From the NCBI GenBank assembly GCA_963698775.1, contig CAVOSE010000027.1:15787-79786 (forward strand): a stretch of 64,000 nucleotides of DNA. The letters are read 5' to 3'. The notes under the pieces were generated by a model, which ran no database searches, had not been told where the DNA came from, and was given only the letters and a program-made list of their open reading frames with translations. This DNA is from Thiohalocapsa sp963698775 (GTDB lineage Bacteria > Pseudomonadota > Gammaproteobacteria > Chromatiales > Chromatiaceae). The translations under genes were made by a program, and so were the position numbers. Below are positions 25,331 through 34,850 of the stretch, one piece after another (the stretch's first letter is position 1; each line of letters begins with the position of its first letter).

Positions 25331-26814
25331 CGGGTCCAACCCAAGCGTTGTAGGTTGCGCTCGACCTCGTCCTGATCGCTGTAATCGATCTTGCGGCCGT
25401 TACGATCGATGTAGCGCTCGTGGCCCTTGCCGGCGACGAGCGCGACCCAGGGTTCATCCGCGGGGCGTTCGGCAAGCCGATCGAACAGGGTGCGAATGGC
25501 CTCGGCGCGATCGACGACCACCTCCGGCGGCGCGGGGCAAGCACCCATGCCGGGCAGCACGTCGTCGATAATCGCCCGCGGGTCCTCGAAGCGCGGGTTG
25601 TCGGACGTGACGATGGCCCGGTCCGAGCCGCGGCAGACCGCCTCCCCCATCAGCGGACGCTTGCCGCGGTCGCGGTCGCCGCCGCAGCCGAACAGGGTGA
25701 TCACGCCGGCGTTGGGGAATGCCTCGCGGATCGCGGCGAGCACATTGTCCAGGGCATCGGGGGTATGGGCGAAGTCGACGACGATGGTGCGATGGCCATG
25801 CACGCGGCACTCGAAGCGTCCGTCCACCGGCGTCAGCGCACGCCAAGGCGCCGCCGGCGGCGCATCGAGCAGGCGCGTGGCCATGTCGCGGGCCAGCGCA
25901 TAGTTGGCGCGGTTGTAGGCCAGGGCCAAGAACGGGCGCTCAGTCAGGATGGTCGCGTCCAGCGCGGGCGTCGCCAATAGCTCCAGCGGCACGTCAGGAT
26001 CGGCCGCCCGCAGTCGCCGCGCAACGTCCGGGCTCGTGGTCGCCAACGGCACGCCGTCCCCAAGCTGTGACAGCAACAACGCCTTGGCCGCGAAGTAGCT
26101 GGCCTCGTCGCCGTGATAATCCAGATGGTCCTGGCTGAAATTGGTCCAGGCGGCGGCGGCGAAGCGCAGCCCGTACACCCGCTGCTGATGCAAGGCATGG
26201 CTGGAGACCTCCATCACCAGGGTATCGGCACGGTCTCGGTAGTCGTTGAGGATGCGCCGCAGCTCGATATAGGGCGGCGACGTGAAGCCGGTGGCCGCCA
26301 ACGCCTCGCCGTTCAGGCTCAGACCCAGGGTACCGATGCTGAGCACGCGCCGGCCCTCGGCGAGCAGCATCGACTCCAGGTACTTGACGGTGGTTGTCTT
26401 GCCGTTGGTGCCGGTGACGCCGGCAATCAGCCAATCGTCGGGGCTGACCGCGAAAAAGTGATCGCACAGCCGCTGCAACGTCGCCCCCCAGGCACCGGGG
26501 GCGACGACATAGACGGCACGCTCCCGGAGCCGGTCCATGCAGTCGAGTTCGCGGTTGATCACCAGCGCACCGAAGCGGCTGTCGGCCAGATAGCGATCGA
26601 CGATCTCGGCATCGCTGCGACCATCGTCGAAACGCTGAAAACACAGTACGGAGCCCGGCGTGCAGGCATCCGCGCGCCACTGGATATCGGATAGCGCGGC
26701 AGGATCGAGGTCCGGCGGTTCATTGCGCCAAACGAGCGAGCAGCCATCAATGGTTGCACGCAGTGACGATGCCACGCCTGGGTCTGCTACCGTTTGCTTA
26801 CGAGTCAGCGACAA
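25327..26814 (-). CDS. MurE-like Mur ligase (second, non-dcw paralogue)
   Basis: The 495-residue protein has all Mur ligase parts: the P-loop IAGVTGTNGKTTTVKYLE, the central domain (VMEVSSHALHQQRV, FSQDHLDYHG), and the C-terminal domain with FGCGGDRDRGKRPLMG and DNPR. In MurE the DNPR motif marks meso-diaminopimelate use. The N-terminal uridine-binding domain is short and divergent, so the acceptor may differ from UDP-MurNAc-dipeptide. It is next to a lipoprotein rather than to the mraY/mur/fts cluster. The start is uncertain: TTG at 26814, or GTG at 26775. Confidence 0.82.
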   Translation of the reverse strand: MSLTRKQTVADPGVASSLRATIDGCSLVWRNEPPDLDPAALSDIQWRADACTPGSVLCFQRFDDGRSDAEIVDRYLADSRFGALVINRELDCMDRLRERAVYVVAPGAWGATLQRLCDHFFAVSPDDWLIAGVTGTNGKTTTVKYLESMLLAEGRRVLSIGTLGLSLNGEALAATGFTSPPYIELRRILNDYRDRADTLVMEVSSHALHQQRVYGLRFAAAAWTNFSQDHLDYHGDEASYFAAKALLLSQLGDGVPLATTSPDVARRLRAADPDVPLELLATPALDATILTERPFLALAYNRANYALARDMATRLLDAPPAAPWRALTPVDGRFECRVHGHRTIVVDFAHTPDALDNVLAAIREAFPNAGVITLFGCGGDRDRGKRPLMGEAVCRGSDRAIVTSDNPRFEDPRAIIDDVLPGMGACPAPPEVVVDRAEAIRTLFDRLAERPADEPWVALVAGKGHERYIDRNGRKIDYSDQDEVERNLQRLGWTR

Positions 26815-26883
26815 GATTCACCCCGACTGCCACAAAGCTTCCACCGTCGACTCCATCCTGGCGCTGTAGGGTTCGAACGTGAC

Positions 26884-27237
26884 CTACGGGGCTGCCAGCC
26901 TCGCCCCGCCGAGCACGCCTTGAAAACGCCGCTCGACGCCTGTTTCGAGATTGCGGATGGTCACATCCCCACGATCCATGCCCTGGGTGCAGAGTTCGGT
27001 GGAGGTCTCGCCATTTCGCACAAGCCGCTTCTCGAGCAGCATAACGCCACAGACGTTGTCGTAGACCGAAATCCGCAGCTCGACGCCGGTGTTGTTGACG
27101 ACGCCGACGGTAATGTAGTCCGACAACTGCTGAGCCATACCAGTCGACGACGCACAGGCGGACATCACGAGGACGCTGACCATCAGCCGCATGTTGTTCA
27201 TAAGAAGGATCACCATGACGACGAGGCAAGTAACCAT
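26884..27237 (-). CDS. Small secreted or lipoprotein of unknown function
   Basis: The product has a hydrophobic leader with LVMSACASS, a possible lipobox, followed by about 85 residues of predicted beta structure (ITVGVVNNTGVELRISVYDN, MDRGDVTIRNLETGVERRF). Two cysteines in the mature part could pair. The start could be 27237 or 27201 (MNNMRLM). No ribosome site decides between them. No family was recognised. Confidence 0.55.
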   Translation of the reverse strand: MVTCLVVMVILLMNNMRLMVSVLVMSACASSTGMAQQLSDYITVGVVNNTGVELRISVYDNVCGVMLLEKRLVRNGETSTELCTQGMDRGDVTIRNLETGVERRFQGVLGGARLAAP

Positions 27238-27285
27238 GCGTAGGAGGCAAGACTGGGCATCGGCGCCCGACCGCGCACAGCGAAC

Positions 27286-28752
27286 TTAGGCAAAATCATA
27301 GTTGCAGATATCCACCACGCGCCGGCAGATCTCCCGGCCGTAGTCCGTCCACAGGCCCTGACCCCAGTAGCGGTAGCAGCTGGTCTGCGACGCCATCAGG
27401 TGATAGAGCGCGTTGCGGTAGCGCGGGTCGTCGGTCGGCGTGCCGGGCTTGAGTACCTTTTCGTTGAACAGCGAACTGGCCTCTTCCATCGGGCCGAGCA
27501 CGTTCTCGTAGCCCTTGACCCAGGACAGATCGTTGGTCCAGCTGCCGCCGTCCATGTGGAACTGATGGTCCTCTTTCTTCAGGGCCTCGATCGTTTGTTC
27601 CAGCTTTTCGGGACCGTCGCCGGGCTGCATGCGCGCCCAGAGCTTACCCTGTTGCACAGGGCGAATCTCGGTGAAATCACTCTCCTTGATGCCCAGCGAG
27701 AACAGATGCTCCAGGTACTCGCTACCGTTCATCAGCGGCACGTCGCCGCCCGAGGCGTTGCGCACCACCTCGAAAAACTTGTCCGGGAACTCGTTCATCA
27801 TGACGCCGCCGTTCTCGCCATCGGCGATCTGGGTCACCAGCGGCGGCACCTGCTTACCGGCCAGTTCCCAGCGCTGCAGGCTCTGTGCCTCGTACCAGGG
27901 CTGCATCTGCGCCACCAGTTTGGTATCGGAGCCCTGGGTCTTGATCAGCGCGATGATGCTCGCGGTCTCGCCCTTGGAGTTGGTGCAGACCAGACGATGC
28001 GGCAGGTGCGGACGCTGCGGATGCCAGCCGTCGGCGACCTGCTCCACCGAGTGCTCCTGAATCAGCACCCATTGATAGCCGCAGTCGTTCAGCGTCTTGA
28101 CGAACTCGTAGGCGACGTCGGGATGGTTGGGCAGCGCCATCTCCGACGGCGAGAAGCCGCGCAGACGCTCCAGCGCCTCGAACCCGAACATCGCCGCGAA
28201 GTGGTGCTGAAACGCCTGCACGTGCAGCCGGTAGTCCTGCATCGGTGTCGACGGCGCCACCGCGTGCCCCCAGGGCATGCCGAGCCATTCCACCGCCGAG
28301 CTGTACTCCGGGTTCGTCGTCATGCCCTTCAGGGCGTCGATGACGTGGTCCTCACCCATGGCACGCAGGCCGTGCAACAGCGTGCCGGAATACTCCAGCA
28401 TCACGCGCGGCGACTTGCCCTCGTGGATCAGCTGCGGGATGAACTCGCCCATGCGCTTGTAGCACCAGACGAAGGCCGGCGCGTTGTAGTTATCGCCGAT
28501 GTCCTGGTGGTCCATCATGTACTTGAGGTTGCTGATGATGGCCGCGGTGCGCAGGTCGTCGCCACCGGCCGGGATCAGTGGCTGATGTTGGTGCAAGGCG
28601 ATGGCCGCCGCGGCGCGAATGCCGCCGAAGTCAATGCCGCCGGGGGAATCGGACAGGGACTTGCCCTTGCCGGCGGCCATGGCCGCGGCGACCGCGGTCT
28701 CAGAGCCGCAAATGTTGGGTAAGCCGTCGACGTATTCTGGGAGTGTGGTCAT
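27286..28752 (-). CDS. Glycoside hydrolase family 57 protein
   Basis: The 488-residue protein has GH57 motifs in order: AIALHQHQPLIPAGG near residue 50, a WLGMPWGHAVAPSTP region, GFSPSEMALP (position of the catalytic Glu), and QIADGENGGVMMNEFPD (acid Asp region). GH57 enzymes include alpha-amylases, 4-alpha-glucanotransferases and branching enzymes, and the exact activity cannot be read from motifs alone. A GGAG site precedes the ATG. It is followed upstream by a PD-(D/E)XK-like gene and a second GH57 gene on the same strand. Confidence 0.85.
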   Translation of the reverse strand: MTTLPEYVDGLPNICGSETAVAAAMAAGKGKSLSDSPGGIDFGGIRAAAAIALHQHQPLIPAGGDDLRTAAIISNLKYMMDHQDIGDNYNAPAFVWCYKRMGEFIPQLIHEGKSPRVMLEYSGTLLHGLRAMGEDHVIDALKGMTTNPEYSSAVEWLGMPWGHAVAPSTPMQDYRLHVQAFQHHFAAMFGFEALERLRGFSPSEMALPNHPDVAYEFVKTLNDCGYQWVLIQEHSVEQVADGWHPQRPHLPHRLVCTNSKGETASIIALIKTQGSDTKLVAQMQPWYEAQSLQRWELAGKQVPPLVTQIADGENGGVMMNEFPDKFFEVVRNASGGDVPLMNGSEYLEHLFSLGIKESDFTEIRPVQQGKLWARMQPGDGPEKLEQTIEALKKEDHQFHMDGGSWTNDLSWVKGYENVLGPMEEASSLFNEKVLKPGTPTDDPRYRNALYHLMASQTSCYRYWGQGLWTDYGREICRRVVDICNYDFA

Positions 28753-28801
28753 GCGTGGTCTCCGCGAGGGTTTGATTTGGAATGGACCGAGATTCTAATT
28801 C

Positions 28802-29413
28802 CTAACCGGGCGATTGCACGGCATCCGGGTTCAACACCTGCATCGCCTCATCGCCCATGCCCATCACCAGCACGCCCTTGCCGGTGGCGCGATTGACGAT
28901 GCCGACGTCGGGATACAGGCTGGCGAGCACACCGACGATGCGTCGTTCTCGGTACTCGGGATAGAACCGCGGGAGGTCGGCCAGTTTGTCCAGCAGCTCG
29001 TCGATATGGGAAGCCTGCAGGCGGGACTTGGTCTCGTTGATCAGGACCAAGTCGGCGCAGACGACGATGGCGTCGTACTCGCGCGTCTCGCCATCGAGAC
29101 GACGCACCACACGCACGGCGAACAGATCCGGGGCATCGCAGCCGAACAGCTCGGCAGCGACCCGCGGCAGGCTGGGCGCGACGATGTCCTCCACCAGCGT
29201 ACCAAGCCGGTTGGCCAGCTCACCCCACTGCTTGTTCATGCGCTGGCGGTCGCGCTGGGTCTCATCCTTGAACTCACGCATTTCGTCCTTGAACTCGCGC
29301 ATCTCCTCGGACAGTCGGTTCACCGACATGTCCGTGCGCATAGCTTGGTAGCTCAACTCCTTCATGTATTCCCGAAGCTCGTCGACCTCCTGTCGCAGGG
29401 CATAACTTGCCAT
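28802..29413 (-). CDS. Coiled-coil protein with PD-(D/E)XK nuclease-like domain
   Basis: Residues 1-70 form a charged coiled coil with the internal repeat EMREFKDEMREFKDE. The C-terminal part has the restriction-endonuclease-like pattern EYDAIVVCADLVLINETKS (D...E-x-K). Proteins with this layout are common, multi-copy and uncharacterised in phototrophic bacteria. GGAGG lies 9 bases before the ATG. It lies between two GH57 genes, which may be coincidence. Confidence 0.7.
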   Translation of the reverse strand: MASYALRQEVDELREYMKELSYQAMRTDMSVNRLSEEMREFKDEMREFKDETQRDRQRMNKQWGELANRLGTLVEDIVAPSLPRVAAELFGCDAPDLFAVRVVRRLDGETREYDAIVVCADLVLINETKSRLQASHIDELLDKLADLPRFYPEYRERRIVGVLASLYPDVGIVNRATGKGVLVMGMGDEAMQVLNPDAVQSPG

Positions 29414-29534
29414 TTTGTGGCACCTCCAGTTCGGTCGCCGTCACTATCCACTGAGCATATCACCCCGTTCCGCCGCTGGAGCATGCACAGCGGCAGGGAT
29501 CAGCAATAGCGGCCCGCACAGCGTACGGAATTTC

Positions 29535-30752
29535 TCACTTCAAACTTCTCACTTCAAACTTTTCCCCGCTCGCCGGCAAATGATGCTCGGCATCCTCCAA
29601 AGCCAGCAGCGCGCCTTCCAGATCGGCGTCGGCCCGGTCCACCCAGGCCTCCCCCCAGTAGATGTTGCAGCTGGTCTCGGCCCTCAGCAGGCGCCAGCGG
29701 GCCTCTTCCAGCGCACGACCAAGACCAGCATCGTCTGGAGACTCCGCGGCGGCGCGTTCACCGAGCCGATGCAGCCTGGCACTGATCTCCGCATAGCGTT
29801 CTAGCGTGTCGCGCTGGGCCTCGGAGCCGGTCCATTGGGTGAAGCCCTTGCCGTGATGCCAGCCGGTGTTCCAGGCACCCGTGTCGACATGCACCTCGCC
29901 ATGGGCACCGTGGTCGCGCAGGTAGTCGCTAATGAAGGTCGGCCGCAGGTTGGCCTGGCCGGCGCGGATGCGGGCCAGCATCGGCAGATAAAAGGCGCTC
30001 CAATAGTTGGCGCCTTCGGTCACGTTGCGAAACCAGCCGCCGTTTTCGCCGTCGGTCGCGGTGGTCACCAAGGGCGCGAAGTCGCACCAGCGCGTGCGCT
30101 CCTCGACCTCGTGCAGGAACCAATCCAGTTCCATGCCGGACTCCTGCGCGTCGGACAACTCCCGATCGCGAACCACGACGATGATCTCGGCATCGCCGTA
30201 GCGGGCCAGGTGAGGGCGATAACGCAGCTCCGGCCAGCCCATTTTCTCGACCGGTTCGACGTGTTCGCTGTCGACCAAGACATAGCGGTAGCCGAAGGCG
30301 CGCAACAGCGGGATCAGCTCCATCGAGAAACCCATCTCCGGCGGCCACAAGCCATCGAACCGCGACCGCCAAAACAGATGATGGGCGATCCCCTGCCAAC
30401 GACGCAGATGCTCGCCGCGGTCGTCCTCTGGGATCAGCGGCAGCACGGGGTGGTAGTAGCCGGTGCCGAGGATCTCGATCAGGTCCTGGTTCTGCAGATG
30501 CCAAAGCAGCGCACCGCAGTCCACGGTGCCGTAGACACGCTGCTGGAAGCGCGGATCGGACAGCGTCTCCAGCAGGGTGCCGGACAGCGACAGATGCACG
30601 CGGGCTAGGTCTTCGTGGCCCCAAAGACTGCGCGGGATGCGGTCCATCGCGAACAGGATCTCCTTCGCCTCCCATGGCGCATGCTCGAGCAGATGGTCGA
30701 GATTGCCGGCGGGCTGGTGCAGATTCAGAACCAGGGCATGATGGACGTTCAT
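29535..30752 (-). CDS. Glycoside hydrolase family 57 protein (second)
   Basis: The 405-residue protein starts MNVHHALVLNLHQPAGNLDH. GH57 motifs include LNLHQPAG, FDGLWPPEMGFSMELI (nucleophile Glu), and TTATDGENGGWFRNV (acid Asp). It is shorter than the neighbouring GH57 protein and only distantly similar, so the two are not a recent duplicate. The frame continues upstream to 30878, but the extra residues are basic and unlike the family. A GGAAG site supports the ATG at 30752. It probably acts on alpha-glucans such as glycogen. Confidence 0.83.
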   Translation of the reverse strand: MNVHHALVLNLHQPAGNLDHLLEHAPWEAKEILFAMDRIPRSLWGHEDLARVHLSLSGTLLETLSDPRFQQRVYGTVDCGALLWHLQNQDLIEILGTGYYHPVLPLIPEDDRGEHLRRWQGIAHHLFWRSRFDGLWPPEMGFSMELIPLLRAFGYRYVLVDSEHVEPVEKMGWPELRYRPHLARYGDAEIIVVVRDRELSDAQESGMELDWFLHEVEERTRWCDFAPLVTTATDGENGGWFRNVTEGANYWSAFYLPMLARIRAGQANLRPTFISDYLRDHGAHGEVHVDTGAWNTGWHHGKGFTQWTGSEAQRDTLERYAEISARLHRLGERAAAESPDDAGLGRALEEARWRLLRAETSCNIYWGEAWVDRADADLEGALLALEDAEHHLPASGEKFEVRSLK

Positions 30753-30924
30753 GGTGCGATTACTTCCGATTGTGGCGCCGGCGGGGCTAGCAAGGGGTCG
30801 AACTCGGCCACGGACTACGACCGGCGCTTGATGGTCTGAGATGATACCGAAACACCCTGGTGCTCGCGCGGCAGTCAAGCCCTGCCAGGCATCGACGGGG
30901 CGAATGGATTGATCCCCACAGCTA

Positions 30925-31160
30925 GCGAGACTTCGCCTCAGACCGACGAGTCGTCATCATCTGTATCTGTATCGGTATCGGTATCGGTATCGGTATCGGT
31001 ATCGGTATCGGTATCGGTATCGGTATCGGATCGATCGAAATCGAAATCGAAATCGAAACGAGTGGCAAGCGACCCGCCCCCAGTTTCTAGGACCCCCGCC
31101 GGTCGCAGGCTGCGTCGAAACTTGACTCATCTGAAAACATTTGGCGCAATCAAACAATCT
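30925..31160 (+). repeat. Hexanucleotide-core interspersed repeat, copy 2
   Basis: The conserved left flank GCGAGACTTCGCCTCAGACC leads into two CTGTAT units and then nine perfect GGTATC hexamers, then GAAATC hexamers, AACGAGTGGCAAGCGA, and a right flank (GCTGCGTCGAAACTTGACTC...ATTTGGCGC) that ends AATCT. The same orientation and flanks occur in copies 1 and 3. It reads as Val-Ser repeats on the plus strand and Arg-Tyr on the minus strand, which are not convincing proteins. Confidence 0.9.
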
Positions 31161-31361
31161 GGGGCAACGGCCGAGTTTCAGCGCATCGGCACGACCGGCA
31201 CGTCGCCGCCAGCCGCGGCGGGTTTGCAGCCAGTTCCGCTTGACCGCAGCGTCCATGCGCACAAGATAGCGGAGTGAGTCGGGTATATCCGGTTAGCATT
31301 TATTGCAAACCGCACAACCGTCGACCCGCCATCGGACCCACCACAAGACATCGACCCGCCC
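31161..31361. other. Intergenic region before the small gene and ABC exporter
   Basis: About 200 bases with no supported gene. A TATATCC...TTAGCATTTATTGC region at about 31292-31312 is AT-rich and may hold the promoter of the following operon. Confidence 0.35.
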
Positions 31362-31598
31362 ATGCCCCACGTCATCGTCGATCCCGAATCAAAGTCGCTG
31401 GCCGAGCGCTTTGCGTTGATCAAATCTCCCAGTCAACGGCGCGCGCGTTTTCCAGAGGGTTGCGTCACCGTCGTTGACAGTCAGCAGGCGGCGATGCAGG
31501 GGCGCGATGAAACCCGCAAGCTGATGCCGGCCGTGGTGTACGGGCCTTCGTCATCGTCGGAGGGACAACGGCTCTACTACCTGGTGCGATGGCTATGA
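31362..31598 (+). CDS. Small hypothetical protein leading an ABC exporter operon
   Basis: The 78-residue soluble protein starts MPHVIVDPESKSLAERFAL and ends GQRLYYLVRWL. No known domain was recognised. It overlaps the start of the ABC ATPase gene by 10 bases, which suggests co-translation. The ribosome site is weak. It could be a regulatory or structural partner of the exporter. Confidence 0.55.
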   Translation: MPHVIVDPESKSLAERFALIKSPSQRRARFPEGCVTVVDSQQAAMQGRDETRKLMPAVVYGPSSSSEGQRLYYLVRWL

Positions 31599-32302
31599 CG
31601 AACACGCGACCACCGGTACTGGCCGTCGAAGGGGTCAGCAAATCCTACGCCGAGGGCCGGCAGCGCCGGGCGGTGCTCAGCGACGTGAGCTTCGATGTCG
31701 CGGCCGGCGAGTGCGTCGCGTTGCTCGGCCGCAGCGGCTCCGGCAAATCGACGCTGCTGAATCTGTTGGCCGGCATCGACAAGGCCGACACCGGTGACGT
31801 CGAGATCATGGGGCGCAGCATCACCGTGATGGGTGAACCTGAATTGACGCTGCTGCGACGCAAGCACATCGGATTCATTTACCAGTTCTTCAACCTCATC
31901 GCGACCTTGACCGTGGCGGAAAACCTGGCCTTGCCGCTGGAATTGAACGGCATGCCGGCGGGCCAGCGCGGCGAGCGCATCACCGCGATGTTGGCCAAGG
32001 TCGGGCTGGACGGACGCGAGGACGCGTTCCCGGACCAACTCTCGGGCGGTGAGCAGCAGCGCGTCGCCATCGCGCGCGCCATCATCCACGAGCCGGCGTT
32101 GGTGCTGGCGGATGAGCCCACGGGCAATCTCGACGCGCGCACCGGCGCCGTGGTACTTGAACTGCTTGCGCACCTGTTCCGGGATCTGGGCCACACGATG
32201 ATTCTGGTCACGCATAGCCGCAAGGTGTCGGAGATCGCCGATCGCATCCTGGCCGTGGACAACGGTCGCCTATCCACCCACGCCGAGGCGCTGTCCTGGT
32301 GA
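31589..32302 (+). CDS. ABC transporter ATP-binding protein (LolD/MacB-like)
   Basis: The 237-residue ATPase has Walker A GRSGSGKST, Q-loop YQFFNLIATLTVAEN, signature LSGGEQQR and Walker B LVLADEPTGNLDART, the pattern of LolD/FtsE/MacB-type ATPases that work with FtsX-like permeases. The next gene, 10 bases downstream, encodes such a permease. Start codons at 31589 and 31595 are both possible. Likely substrates are lipoproteins, lipids or peptides. Confidence 0.9.
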   Translation: MAMTNTRPPVLAVEGVSKSYAEGRQRRAVLSDVSFDVAAGECVALLGRSGSGKSTLLNLLAGIDKADTGDVEIMGRSITVMGEPELTLLRRKHIGFIYQFFNLIATLTVAENLALPLELNGMPAGQRGERITAMLAKVGLDGREDAFPDQLSGGEQQRVAIARAIIHEPALVLADEPTGNLDARTGAVVLELLAHLFRDLGHTMILVTHSRKVSEIADRILAVDNGRLSTHAEALSW

Positions 32303-32312
32303 AGGAAGCGCC

Positions 32313-34850
32313 GTGAACATACCGCGACTGACACCGGGGCTGATCAAGGCCAGCCGTCGCTATCTGACCCGCCACCGCTGGCAGACCTGGCTGTCGATCG
32401 TTGGCATCGCGCTCGGCGTCGCGGTGGTGATCGCGGTGGATCTGGCCAACGAGAGCGCGCGGCGCGGCTTTCGCCTGTCCGTGGAGCAGGTCACCGGGCC
32501 GGCCACGCATCAGATCGAGGCAGCCGCCGGCGCGATCGCCGATACCGTTTATGCGCAGCTGCGGATTCAACATCGGTTGCGGCGTGCCGCGCCGGTCATC
32601 GATGCGCCGATTCGCATCCAAGGTCGCTCGCTGACGCTGCTCGGTATCGACCCGATCGCAGCGGCGCCGATGCGTGCCGCCGTCGCCGGCGCCGCCAGCG
32701 CTGATCCCGCGGGCCTGATCAGGCTGCTCGCAACGCCCGACACGCTGGCACTCTCGGCGTCTGACGCAGAACGCCTCGGCGTCGTCGCCGGCGACGACAT
32801 CGAGGTCGAAATCGGCACTGACACGCGCGCCATGACCGTCGCCGCCGTGCTGCCGGAGCAAGGCGGCCAGGGTTTCTCCGGGGTCGTGATCGCAGACATC
32901 GCCACCGCCCAGGAGGTGCTCGGGCGTATCGGCGAGATCGAGCGCATAGACCTGATGCTCGACGACGCCGAGGCCGCCGCCGTGGCGGCAGCGCTCCCGC
33001 CCGGCCTTCGCCTGCAACCCGCGGCCCAACGCAGCAACGCGCTGGAGCAAATGACCAGCGCATTCCACACCAACCTCACCGCCATGAGCCTACTGGCGAT
33101 GCTGGTCGGCGGCTTCATCGTCTACAACACCATGACCTTCGCGGTGCTGCAGCGCCGGCCGCTACTGGGCAGCCTGCGCATGCTCGGCGTCACACGCTCG
33201 CAGCTGTTTCTGCTGGTGCTGACCGAAGCCCTAGTGCTGGCGCTGATCGGCGCCCTGATCGGCATGCTCGTCGGTATCGCCGTCGGCGCCGGACTCGTGC
33301 AGCTGGTCACGCGCACGATCAACGACATCTATTTTCAGCTCAGCGTGCGCAGCCTGCACATCGATCCGTTGTCGCTACTCAAAGGCGCTGGGCTGGGCCT
33401 CGGCGTCACGCTGATCGCGGCCCTGGGGCCGGCACTGGAGGCCGCCCGCTCGCAGCCCCGCGACGTGTTGCGGCGGACACTGGTGGAACGTCGCGGCCAA
33501 CGCTTATTGCCGTGGCTCGCGGCCGGCGGCGCCCTGACCATTCTGCTCGGCCTGCTGTTGGTTCAGCTATCCGGGCGCTCCATGGCGATTGGCTTCCTGG
33601 CGTTGTTCCTGGTCATTGTCGGCGCAAGCCTGACTATGCCGCTGGTGGTGCGGGTCTTCGCCAGGGCCACCACACCGCTATTCGGCCGCCTGTTCGGTAC
33701 CGAGGGACGACTCGCCGCGCGTGGCATCACCGCCTCCATCACACGCTCCGGGCTTGCAGTAGCAGCGTTAGCGGTAGCCGTGGCGGCCACCGTCGGCGTC
33801 GGCATCATGATCGGCAGTTTCCGCACCAGCGTGTCGCAGTGGTTGGAGAACACGCTCACCAGCGACATCTACATCTCGGTGCCGAGCGAAAGCGCCACCC
33901 GCATCGGCACGCTTCCGCCAGGGCTGGCCCAGCGCATCGCCGAGCTGCCCGGCGTGACCTCCGTTAGCCAGGGTCGCGGCAAGCGCGTTCAGACCCGAGA
34001 TGGGTCGGTCATGATGCTGGCGCTGGAGTCGAGCAGTGGCCAACCGCGCGGTTTTCGCTTCAAAGGGGAAATAACCAATGACCTATGGCGACGTTGGCAA
34101 GCGGGTGAATCGATTCTGGTCTCTGAGCCCTACGCCTACCGCCAACAGGTCGCCGCCGGCGACGCGATCGAACTGTTCACCACCGAGGGTTGGCGAACCT
34201 ATCACATAGGTGCGGTGTTCCAGGACTACGGCAGTGACAGCGGCACGGTGGTCCTGCCCCGGCCCATGTACGCGGCTTTGTGGGATGATCCGGGCGTATC
34301 TTCCATCGGCGTCGTGCTCGCAGAGAACGTTGACGGCACGGCGATGGCCGAGCGCATCGACGCACTCCTAGCCAACCTGGACACCCCCGTGGCGATGCAG
34401 ACCAACCGCGCCATTCGCGAACTGTCGCTGGACATCTTCGACCGCACCTTCACGATTACCAAGGTCCTTCGACTGCTCGCCATCGGCGTCGCCTTCGTCG
34501 GCATCCTTAGTGCGCTGATGGCATTGGAGCTGGAGCGTGCCAAAGACTACGCCGTGCTTCGCGCCACCGGCATGACCCGCGGCCAATTGCGCAAGCTGAT
34601 CTTGTTACAGACCTCCGCCATGGGCATCGCCGCCGGGCTGCTCGCGATTCCCTTGGGCCTCGCCATGGGGGATCTGCTGATCCAGGTCATCAACCTGCGT
34701 TCCTTTGGCTGGACCATGCCCATGCACGTGACCGCCGGGACGCTGTGGTCTGGGATACTGCTGGCTTGGGTCGCGGCCGTCATCGCTGGCCTCTATCCGG
34801 CGTTGCGGGCGGCGCGCGCGCAGCCAGCGGACGCATTGCGCGAAGAGTGA
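32313..34850 (+). CDS. FtsX-like ABC transporter permease
   Basis: The 845-residue permease has an N-terminal helix (WLSIVGIALGVAVVIAVDLAN), a large periplasmic domain, three membrane helices near residues 260-370, a second set near 390-500, another periplasmic domain and a C-terminal set of three. This ten-helix duplicated FtsX layout fits the YbbP-like permeases that pair with a YbbA-like ATPase rather than MacB. No membrane fusion protein is adjacent. Confidence 0.88.
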   Translation: MNIPRLTPGLIKASRRYLTRHRWQTWLSIVGIALGVAVVIAVDLANESARRGFRLSVEQVTGPATHQIEAAAGAIADTVYAQLRIQHRLRRAAPVIDAPIRIQGRSLTLLGIDPIAAAPMRAAVAGAASADPAGLIRLLATPDTLALSASDAERLGVVAGDDIEVEIGTDTRAMTVAAVLPEQGGQGFSGVVIADIATAQEVLGRIGEIERIDLMLDDAEAAAVAAALPPGLRLQPAAQRSNALEQMTSAFHTNLTAMSLLAMLVGGFIVYNTMTFAVLQRRPLLGSLRMLGVTRSQLFLLVLTEALVLALIGALIGMLVGIAVGAGLVQLVTRTINDIYFQLSVRSLHIDPLSLLKGAGLGLGVTLIAALGPALEAARSQPRDVLRRTLVERRGQRLLPWLAAGGALTILLGLLLVQLSGRSMAIGFLALFLVIVGASLTMPLVVRVFARATTPLFGRLFGTEGRLAARGITASITRSGLAVAALAVAVAATVGVGIMIGSFRTSVSQWLENTLTSDIYISVPSESATRIGTLPPGLAQRIAELPGVTSVSQGRGKRVQTRDGSVMMLALESSSGQPRGFRFKGEITNDLWRRWQAGESILVSEPYAYRQQVAAGDAIELFTTEGWRTYHIGAVFQDYGSDSGTVVLPRPMYAALWDDPGVSSIGVVLAENVDGTAMAERIDALLANLDTPVAMQTNRAIRELSLDIFDRTFTITKVLRLLAIGVAFVGILSALMALELERAKDYAVLRATGMTRGQLRKLILLQTSAMGIAAGLLAIPLGLAMGDLLIQVINLRSFGWTMPMHVTAGTLWSGILLAWVAAVIAGLYPALRAARAQPADALREE

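Noticed and set aside
27400..28722. A 440-codon open frame antisense to the first GH57 gene
   Set aside because: The GH57 motifs on the minus strand are clear; the plus frame is His/Arg/Gln-rich with no family, as expected from codon bias.
30909..31277. A reading frame encoding Val-Ser repeats over the GGTATC tract
   Set aside because: The other copies do not keep the same protein, and the flanks are conserved as DNA instead, so I treat it as a repeat.
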